A stretch of DNA of 5,790 nt from JANXDG01 sp964561135. GTDB lineage: Bacteria > Elusimicrobiota > Endomicrobiia > DTEH01. The notes below the pieces were generated by a model. The model saw only the letters and a list, made by a program, of their open reading frames with translations. It was not told the origin of the DNA and ran no database searches. Location of the stretch: positions 1 to 5,790 of the forward strand of contig CAZLOB010000020.1 in NCBI GenBank assembly GCA_964561135.1, given 5' to 3'. Position 1 is the stretch's first letter, and every line of letters begins with the position of its first letter. Below, piece by piece: positions 1-4,916 of the stretch. The position numbers and the translations under genes were made by a program.

Positions 1-66
1 TAAAGCAACAACTTTACCTCTTATTGACGAAAAAATCTTTGTTAGATTAACCAACCTTATTCTCAT
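1..66 (-). CDS. MalK-like sugar ABC transporter ATPase, N-terminal fragment (cut by window edge)
   Basis: Only the first 22 codons are in the window; the gene continues past base 1. They read MRIRLVNLTKIFSSIRGKVV followed by AL. This matches the opening beta-strand region of MalK/UgpC-type importer ATPases, where a pattern such as (I/V)-x-L-x-N-L-(T/S)-K-x-F precedes the Walker A loop. The Walker A motif itself lies outside the window. The ATG at 66-64 overlaps the TGA stop of the upstream permease gene at 65-63 in an ATGA arrangement, the same coupling seen between the two permease genes. The role as the ATP-hydrolysing cytoplasmic subunit of this importer is inferred from that context plus the short match. 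No separate strong ribosome binding site is seen, so translation is probably coupled to the permease gene. Confidence 0.72.
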   Translation of the reverse strand, partial: MRIRLVNLTKIFSSIRGKVVAL

Positions 67-893
67 CCTTTTACTGCACCTCTTGTTAATCCCTGAATTA
101 TGTGCCTTTGAAATATAATTGTCAACATCACAACAGGTATAGTCGTTATTGTTGATGCAGACATAATGTTTCCCCAAGGTATTTCTCCATGTAATCCTTG
201 AAAAAGTGCGATACCTACAGGGATTGTCCTTGCTTTATAGTCAGTTGTCAAAACAAGTGCAAACATAAATTCATTAAATGCAAATATAAATGCAAGTAAA
301 GCAGTAGAAAATATCCCTGGGGATGCAACAGGAAAAATTACTTTATAGAGTATCTGCCAATATGAACAACCATCTACAAGTGCTGCTTTATCCAGTTCTT
401 TTGGTATCTGCGAAAAGTAACTTACTAATATCCACAATGACAACGGCAAAATCCAAGCAATATAAGGAAAAATTAAAGCAAAATATGTGTTTATCCAACC
501 AAGCGCTGTCATAAATTTAAACAGGTAGCTTACCAAACTTATCTGAGGAAACATCGAGGTTGCAAGTGTAAAAAGTAATATAACCGCTGCAGCTTTAAAT
601 GATAAGCGAGTAATAGCATAAGCAGCAAGTGATGCAATAACTACACAAAGCAAAGCACTAACTGCAGATACTATCAAACTATTCCTAAGATACTCAACAA
701 AATGTAATGTTTTTGTAGTTAAAACTGAATAGTAGTTACTAAAAGTAAATTGGAAATTAGTTTGTGCTGCAAGAAAGTCAGGTTGTTTAGCAAAACTTGT
801 AACAATCATATATACAAAAGGTGACAGACAGAAAATAATCATAAAAATTGAACCAAACGCTATAAGTAAAGATTTAAGTTTTTCTTCTGTCAT
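63..893 (-). CDS. Carbohydrate ABC transporter permease, MalG type
   Basis: A 276-residue integral inner-membrane protein, the usual length for MalG-family permeases of carbohydrate (CUT1) importers. It would pair with the MalF-like permease encoded just upstream to form the transmembrane channel. About six hydrophobic segments are visible, the first near residues 10-32. The cytoplasmic EAA loop, which docks onto the ATPase, lies near residues 165-190 and reads KELDKAALVDG followed by a typical F-P-V-A-S-P-G tail. Its aspartate and glycine are present but the classical first glutamate is lysine. The C-terminus, HIIQGLTRGAVKG, is characteristic of this family. The start ATG overlaps the TGA of the preceding gene by four bases (893-890), and its own stop overlaps the next ATG. 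The transported sugar cannot be deduced. Confidence 0.93.
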   Translation of the reverse strand: MTEEKLKSLLIAFGSIFMIIFCLSPFVYMIVTSFAKQPDFLAAQTNFQFTFSNYYSVLTTKTLHFVEYLRNSLIVSAVSALLCVVIASLAAYAITRLSFKAAAVILLFTLATSMFPQISLVSYLFKFMTALGWINTYFALIFPYIAWILPLSLWILVSYFSQIPKELDKAALVDGCSYWQILYKVIFPVASPGIFSTALLAFIFAFNEFMFALVLTTDYKARTIPVGIALFQGLHGEIPWGNIMSASTITTIPVVMLTIIFQRHIIQGLTRGAVKG

Positions 894-1774
894 ACAATTA
901 TACTTTTATAAAACTGCCCTATTTTGATATAGAGGATAGATAGCAGAAATGCAATAACAAAAAGTACTGTGGATACACAACTGCCATAACCAAAATCTCC
1001 TGTCAAAAAATACTTATATGCATAAAGTGAAACAGAGGTTGTTGCCCCGCCTGGCCCTCCACCAGTAAGCACATATATAAGATCAAAAATTCTTAATGCA
1101 TCAATAGTTCTAAAAAGTAAAGCAACTATAATTATCGGTTTAAGCAACGGAAGAGTGATTTTATAGAATCTTTGCCAGAGGTTTGCTTGGTCAACTTGTG
1201 CTTGTGCATAAAGTTCTTGCGGTATCGCTTGTAGTCCTGCAAGTAAAATAATTGCTACGAATGGTGTTGTCTTCCAAGTATCTGAGATAACTAAAGCAAA
1301 AAATGCACCCACATCTGATCCTAACCAGTTAATTGGTGTCGTTGATATACCAAGTTTCATCCATAAAAAATTTGCTAATCCGTAGTTATAGTTATAAATA
1401 AGCTGCCATGTACGTGCTGATATAGCCGATGGTATCGCCCAAGGGATAAGAACAACCGCACGTAAAAGTCCTCTCAAAGATATGCATTCATTAAGTAATA
1501 AAGCAAATATAAGTCCTAAAACTATCTGTAGTGGAACTGAAACAAAAACAAACAAAATAGTGAAACAAAAACTCTGCCAAAAAGCAGAATCAATAAGTAA
1601 TTCTTTGTAATTATTTAAAAAAACAAACTTTCTCTCTAAAAACGAAACATCTTTAAAAAAACTGTTAAATATTGTCCCTAAAACAGGCAGAAGAATAAAC
1701 AAACCAACTAACAAACACAAAGGAAACACAAAAAAGAAATGATTTTGTAATAATTTATTCTTCATATTTATCAA
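890..1774 (-). CDS. Carbohydrate ABC transporter permease, MalF type
   Basis: A 294-residue membrane protein with about six hydrophobic segments (first near residues 12-37), the length typical of MalF/UgpA-type permeases that lack the long MalF periplasmic domain. Family marks include PWAIPSAISARTWQLIYN near residues 111-128, NWLG near 149-152, and DLIYVLTGGGPGGAT near 231-245, a hallmark of this family. The EAA loop is recognisable near residues 187-212 (ELYAQAQVDQANLWQRF, then ITLPLLKP), but the usual glutamate and glycine of EAA-x3-G are Ala190 and Gln196. The start is uncertain. The TTG at 1774 lies a few bases behind a GAAGAAG run, whereas an ATG at 1765 gives the natural-looking start MKNKL but sits about 13 bases from that run. 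It lies 29 bases after the OmpA-like gene and overlaps the next permease gene. Confidence 0.93.
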   Translation of the reverse strand: MINMKNKLLQNHFFFVFPLCLLVGLFILLPVLGTIFNSFFKDVSFLERKFVFLNNYKELLIDSAFWQSFCFTILFVFVSVPLQIVLGLIFALLLNECISLRGLLRAVVLIPWAIPSAISARTWQLIYNYNYGLANFLWMKLGISTTPINWLGSDVGAFFALVISDTWKTTPFVAIILLAGLQAIPQELYAQAQVDQANLWQRFYKITLPLLKPIIIVALLFRTIDALRIFDLIYVLTGGGPGGATTSVSLYAYKYFLTGDFGYGSCVSTVLFVIAFLLSILYIKIGQFYKSIIV

Positions 1775-1803
1775 TAATCTTCTTCTTTTTCTATATCTTG
1801 ATT

Positions 1804-2748
1804 TTATTGTTCTACGAGTTCAACTCTTCTATTTTTACTTCTTCCTTCCTCAGTTGAATTACTTGTAACAGGGCAAAGTGGTCCAACACCGTAAGGTTTT
1901 AACCTATCTTTTGAAATTCCATATTTTTCAACAAGCTCCTTAACAACTGCTTCAGCCCTTCTTTGTGAAAGATTCATATTGTAATCAAAACTTCCTACAT
2001 TGTCAGTATGACCTACGATATAAAGTTTTAATTTAAGGTTTCTTTTTAAAAGTTTCGCTATCTCCTCAATTGTTGGTTTTGATTCTGGTTTTAAATCCGC
2101 TTTGTCAAAATCAAAATATATAGTATACAAAGCAACTTTACCAGTTTTTTTAATACTCTCCTCCATCATCTCTGCAGTTACAAGCCCAACTTCTATCTCT
2201 TTTGGTTCTATTATTGAAACAGCGGCACGTGGACCATTATAAGATGTTAACACAAAAATTGATATATATATCTTTTCCTCAGGAGAAGATGCTGAAAGAT
2301 AATACCATCCTTTATCAGGATCTTCCCATCCACCTAAATAATCTTTATTTTTCTTCTCAAGAAATACATAAGCTCCATATATTTCTTCCCTTCCTTTCCC
2401 TTGAAACAAAATTTTGTATCCTGCATTTTTTAAAGCAAGCTCATAATTCTTAAATACTTCAAAACCACTCCTATCTTTTGGTCCTTCATAAAGAAATTTT
2501 GTAACTTTACCTTCTAATCTTTTACACTTTGCATTTTCAATATCTTTATCAGAAGAACCTTTTATAGGACCAACAAGAATATAATACTCATCAAACTGTT
2601 CAACACTATAATGGACCACTTTTGAACCTTTGTATCTACTTAATGCTGGATGGTCTTTAACATTTTCGTATTGAGCAAAAGTAAGGTTTGTAAAAAATAA
2701 AAATACACTAAAGAAGCTACTTAGTTTTTTAAAAATTCCTTCTTTCAT
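1804..2748 (-). CDS. Secreted OmpA-family peptidoglycan-binding protein
   Basis: Predicted envelope protein of 314 residues. The start chosen is ATG 2748 because an AAGGGG ribosome binding site sits 9 bases before it and the product then opens with a normal signal peptide: MKEGIFKKL, a hydrophobic stretch, and cleavage probably after LTFA near residue 25. In-frame ATGs at 2766 and 2787 have no ribosome binding site. The middle part begins DHPALSRYKGSKVVHY and resembles the DUF4892-like N-terminal region found in some OmpA-family proteins; this match is from memory. Residues about 208-314 form an OmpA C-terminal domain: YFDFDKADLKPES, GHTDNVG, NLSQRRAEAV, and a closing RSKNRRVELV. These contain the aspartate and arginine positions that hold diaminopimelate in peptidoglycan. 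There is no N-terminal beta-barrel, so it is probably periplasmic. Its proximity to the sugar permease genes suggests cotranscription, not necessarily shared function. Confidence 0.9.
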   Translation of the reverse strand: MKEGIFKKLSSFFSVFLFFTNLTFAQYENVKDHPALSRYKGSKVVHYSVEQFDEYYILVGPIKGSSDKDIENAKCKRLEGKVTKFLYEGPKDRSGFEVFKNYELALKNAGYKILFQGKGREEIYGAYVFLEKKNKDYLGGWEDPDKGWYYLSASSPEEKIYISIFVLTSYNGPRAAVSIIEPKEIEVGLVTAEMMEESIKKTGKVALYTIYFDFDKADLKPESKPTIEEIAKLLKRNLKLKLYIVGHTDNVGSFDYNMNLSQRRAEAVVKELVEKYGISKDRLKPYGVGPLCPVTSNSTEEGRSKNRRVELVEQ

Positions 2749-2757
2749 TTTTAAAAA

Positions 2758-2763
2758 CCCCTT
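2758..2763 (-). promoter_or_regulatory. Ribosome binding site deciding the ompA-like start
   Basis: The minus strand reads AAGGGG nine bases before the ATG at 2748. No comparable site precedes the in-frame ATGs at 2766 or 2787, so this supports the shorter protein, which also begins directly with its signal peptide. Confidence 0.55.
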
Positions 2764-2913
2764 CATTTTTAGTTTGGGAACTTCCATTTCTATTTTTTAT
2801 AGTTTTTGGCAGCTTAAATAAATCTTCCTTTAACTAATAAATACTCTCTTCTTTTCCTTTCCATAGCTCAACACCTTCAATTATTTTAATTTCTTCATCC
2901 TAAAAAAGGATTT
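2764..2913. other. Intergenic stretch between repeat copy B and the ompA-like gene
   Basis: No intact gene is supported here. On the minus strand a TATAAA (2801-2796) sits about 48 bases before the ompA-like start and could be a -10 element, but no good -35 element is spaced correctly. No GC-rich stem followed by a T-run is seen, so I find no terminator separating the toxin region from the ompA-like gene. A minus-strand frame from about 2899 is open apart from one TAG at 2836-2834 and could be a decayed gene fragment; it has no start codon and no recognised similarity. Confidence 0.4.
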
Positions 2914-3071
2914 TATTTTTCATTTACTCTTTGCCTTCAACGGTCTATTTTTAACAAGCCCTAACACTGCGCGATAAACTTCAAGTTGTTCCTCTTCAGT
3001 TAAGCCAAGTGCTTCAAAAACTATTTTGTCAAGCTCTTTTCTGTCTGGCATTATGCGGTCAAAAGAGACTT
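2914..3071 (-). repeat. Direct repeat copy B (duplicated methyltransferase 3' end)
   Basis: Aligns without gaps to 4759-4916 at a constant offset of 1845 bases, with 7 mismatches in 158 by my count. The match starts one base after the stop codon of the PIN gene and ends six bases beyond the stop codon of the methyltransferase reading frame. An 89-base block (2966-3054) is identical to 4811-4899. Six of the seven mismatches fall in a 27-base stretch near the gene's 3' end. Both copies are in the same orientation and bracket the HTH-peptidase and PIN genes. Confidence 0.95.
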
Positions 3072-3084
3072 TTAAAATATCCAT
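2920..3084 (-). pseudogene. Truncated duplicate of the DNA methyltransferase C-terminus (54-codon ORF)
   Basis: This open frame of 54 codons starts MDILK and then continues VSFDRIMPDRKELDKIVF, the same as the C-terminal ~50 residues of the methyltransferase encoded at 4765-5790. The two differ only near the end: LGLVKNRPLK here against LELVKNRLLK in the full gene. The first five residues come from the 3' end of the PIN gene read in another frame, and the ATG at 3084 overlaps that gene. An AAAGGG lies a few bases before this ATG, so translation is conceivable. The fragment lacks the catalytic methyltransferase domain and most of the target-recognition region, so I regard it as a remnant and not a functional enzyme. 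Confidence 0.85.
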
Positions 3085-3571
3085 CTTTCCCTTTGAATTA
3101 ATCCGATGAACTTAATACATTCAATCCCAATTTCTTTACAAACCCAAGGTATTCTATGAATTTTTCCTGGTGATTCCTCTGTTACGATTATGTAGGTATT
3201 TCTAATTAACTGTTTGCTTTCTTCTTCCTTCTTTACAATAGCAAGAGCAATTAACCAGGGGTCTGCATTAGGCTCTTCTGGCTTGTCTGCTTTTGCTAAA
3301 AAAGGATATTCCTTCAAAATCTTTTTCACATTTTTAATTTGATTTTCGTCTGGTTTTATAAACATTTTTTTAATATTTTTATCCTTAATCCATTCTTTTA
3401 GTTCGTCATCTCCTTTTTCAATTTCCTTTTTCACTCCCTCTGGCGCTATTATTCTTCTGAGTTGAATAAGTTCTTCTACTTTTTTCCACAATGTTGGAAA
3501 ATTCTTTTTTGGATATCTTTCTTTCATATCAATTAAACTGCTTGTATCAAATCAATGATGTAGATATTCAT
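3072..3571 (-). pseudogene. PIN-domain (DUF4411-type) toxin, frameshifted near the start
   Basis: Predicted PIN-fold ribonuclease toxin partner of the upstream HTH-peptidase gene. An open frame of 151 codons from ATG 3527 covers the family body: KKNFPTLWKKVEELI, then IEKGDDELKEW, then ADPWLIALA, VTEE, and a C-terminus RIPWVCKEIGIECIKFI. It lacks the first beta-strand and first catalytic aspartate. The same frame reads FDTSSLID directly upstream, after a TGA at 3554-3552. A better start, ATG 3571, gives MNIYIID in another frame. The break is a 5-bp tandem duplication at 3546-3555. Deleting one copy yields MNIYIIDTSSLIDMKERYP and a 164-residue protein, close to the usual family length. Predicted metal ligands would be Asp7, an acidic residue near 48-54 and Asp102. 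As read, an active full-length toxin is unlikely. An internal start at 3527 would give a protein without Asp7. Confidence 0.85.
3546..3555. repeat. 5-bp perfect tandem duplication that breaks the PIN reading frame
   Basis: The plus strand reads ATCAAATCAA (TTGATTTGAT on the coding strand). Two copies put MNIYIID out of frame with the rest of the toxin, while one copy would read through as I-I-D-T-S-S-L-I-D. The unit length of five is not a multiple of three, so gain or loss of one unit switches the frame. Confidence 0.88.
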
Positions 3572-3581
3572 TATTTATGAT

Positions 3582-4727
3582 TCATTTTTCAATTTCTAAT
3601 AATTTCTTCAAACTATCTAACTTTAAAGATAAATACTCAATCATATCAGCAGAAGTTATAATTTCTTTATCTTTTGCATTTAGTACAATAGATACAAATT
3701 TTTTTCCTTTTTCTTGAATACATCTTTTATGAGGAGGCAAAGAAAATCCTTGCTTTTCTTCTTTTATAAGTTGAGATTTAAGTTTTGAGCTTATCTCTTC
3801 ATATTTTTCATTAGAAATCACATTTATTATTTTAAGTTTTGTAAGGATTGCGTGTTTACTTACCTTAAATCTTTGAGATAAAATTTCAAGTACCTCTTCT
3901 AAATTTTTAGTTTTGTTTACGAATTCTCTATAAGCATCTTCATTTTTTATAATACTTTCAGGAACTAAAAACTCAGAGGCAAATTTATTACACCAGTTTT
4001 CTATTTCTTTATCATGACCAATTGTTTCTTCTCCTGTATAAATTTCGGGTAATCTCAATAAAATGTGAGCATACTCGTGGAAGAGGGTAAAAATCCTTGC
4101 AAGTATATTATCGCTTGAGTTAAGAACTATAACAGGTGGTTCTTTATCCATTAGTGAAAAACCTCTTGCCGATTCAATAGGGAATTTAAACTGGAAGACT
4201 AAAATATTCTGTGCTTCTACTGCATCCCGCCATTTACTAAGTGCGGAATAAGCATTTTTAAATTTAAATTGTTCTTCTATTGAAATTCCAAGTTTTATTC
4301 TTTCTTCTCTTGCCAAAAGCAAGGGATCATCATTAATAGTAGCAGATGAAACATTAGCTTTGGTGTTAATACCTAAATCTTTCATTAATTCATTTACTAT
4401 TGATTGGTAATATCTTGCTTTTCTTATTGTTAATCTTAATTCCTTAGACAAATTTTGTTCGCCCTCTGGCATAATGCGGAAGGATGTAGAAAATGAGGCT
4501 TCATCAGGTGGCTTTGGTAAAAAGAAAACAGCAATAGGTCTTTTAAAAAAGTGTGCTAATCGTTCTATTTGTGTAAAAGTAGGCTTTTTTTCGCCTGTTT
4601 CTATTTTTCTATAATTTTCTGTGCTTGTTTTTAGTTTTTTAGCTACTTCTTCCTCAGAAAATCCAGCCCTTTCCCTTGCCCACCTAATGATTTCAGGATT
4701 AATATTGACTTCAAACGATTTTGCCAT
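3582..4727 (-). CDS. Xre-family HTH fused to ImmA/IrrE-type zinc metallopeptidase (likely antitoxin)
   Basis: A 381-residue cytoplasmic protein. Residues about 9-63 form a lambda-repressor/Xre helix-turn-helix (IRWARERAGFSEEEVAKKL, then ETGEKKPTFTQIERLAHFF), followed by the linker IAVFFLPKPP typical of this fusion. The ImmA/IrrE peptidase domain has the zinc motif HEYAH at residues 217-221 and a downstream E-x-WCNKFASEFLVP stretch, with Glu243 the likely third ligand. The last ~80 residues are a family-typical tail (VSIVLNAKDKEIITSADMIE). Fusions of this kind are known to sit next to DUF4411 PIN genes as a type II toxin-antitoxin pair, with the HTH protein repressing its own operon. That pairing is seen here, 10 bases before the toxin's restored ATG. 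The gene follows the methyltransferase stop after 37 bases and has its own strong ribosome binding site. It appears intact. Confidence 0.92.
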   Translation of the reverse strand: MAKSFEVNINPEIIRWARERAGFSEEEVAKKLKTSTENYRKIETGEKKPTFTQIERLAHFFKRPIAVFFLPKPPDEASFSTSFRIMPEGEQNLSKELRLTIRKARYYQSIVNELMKDLGINTKANVSSATINDDPLLLAREERIKLGISIEEQFKFKNAYSALSKWRDAVEAQNILVFQFKFPIESARGFSLMDKEPPVIVLNSSDNILARIFTLFHEYAHILLRLPEIYTGEETIGHDKEIENWCNKFASEFLVPESIIKNEDAYREFVNKTKNLEEVLEILSQRFKVSKHAILTKLKIINVISNEKYEEISSKLKSQLIKEEKQGFSLPPHKRCIQEKGKKFVSIVLNAKDKEIITSADMIEYLSLKLDSLKKLLEIEK

Positions 4728-4734
4728 TGGACTT

Positions 4735-4743
4735 ACCTTCCTT
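4735..4743 (-). promoter_or_regulatory. Strong ribosome binding site of the HTH-peptidase gene
   Basis: The minus strand reads AAGGAAGGT, close to the AAGGAGGT consensus, 7 bases before the ATG at 4727. It is the clearest such site in the window and fixes the start of this gene. It suggests translation independent of the upstream methyltransferase. Confidence 0.75.
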
Positions 4744-4758
4744 ATACAATTATTATTC

Positions 4759-4916
4759 TATTTTTCATTTACTCTTTGCCTTTAACAATCTATTTTTTAC
4801 AAGCTCTAATACTGCGCGATAAACTTCAAGTTGTTCCTCTTCAGTTAAGCCAAGTGCTTCAAAAACTATTTTGTCAAGCTCTTTTCTGTCTGGCATTATC
4901 CGGTCAAAAGAGACTT
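4759..4916 (-). repeat. Direct repeat copy A (methyltransferase 3' end, in the full gene)
   Basis: The partner of 2914-3071, at 151 of 158 identical bases by my hand alignment with no gaps. It covers the last ~50 codons, the stop codon and six further bases. Similarity ends abruptly on both sides: copy A continues into KPEE-coding sequence where copy B meets the PIN stop codon, and the downstream flanks are unrelated. Confidence 0.95.

Noticed and set aside
323..514. Plus-strand ORF of 63 codons inside the MalG-like gene
   Set aside because: It lies wholly antisense to a well-supported permease gene, has no recognisable domain, and is best explained as a shadow of the real reading frame.
2202..2453. 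Plus-strand ORF of 83 codons inside the OmpA-like gene
   Set aside because: It is antisense to a recognised gene, low in complexity, with no motif or convincing ribosome binding site.
2796..2801. TATAAA as a promoter -10 element for the ompA-like gene
   Set aside because: In such AT-rich DNA the hexamer is expected by chance. The sequence about 17 bases upstream (GATTTA) is a poor -35 element, so I do not call a promoter.
2896..2914. Short palindrome ATCCT-A5-AGGAT followed by T-rich sequence on the plus strand
   Set aside because: The stem is only five base pairs and AT-rich, and it would act as a terminator only for plus-strand transcription, where there are no genes.
2914..4916. The repeat-bracketed unit as an insertion sequence or composite transposon
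   Set aside because: The repeats are direct copies of a gene's coding end with no terminal inverted repeats, and neither transposase nor integrase is encoded between them.
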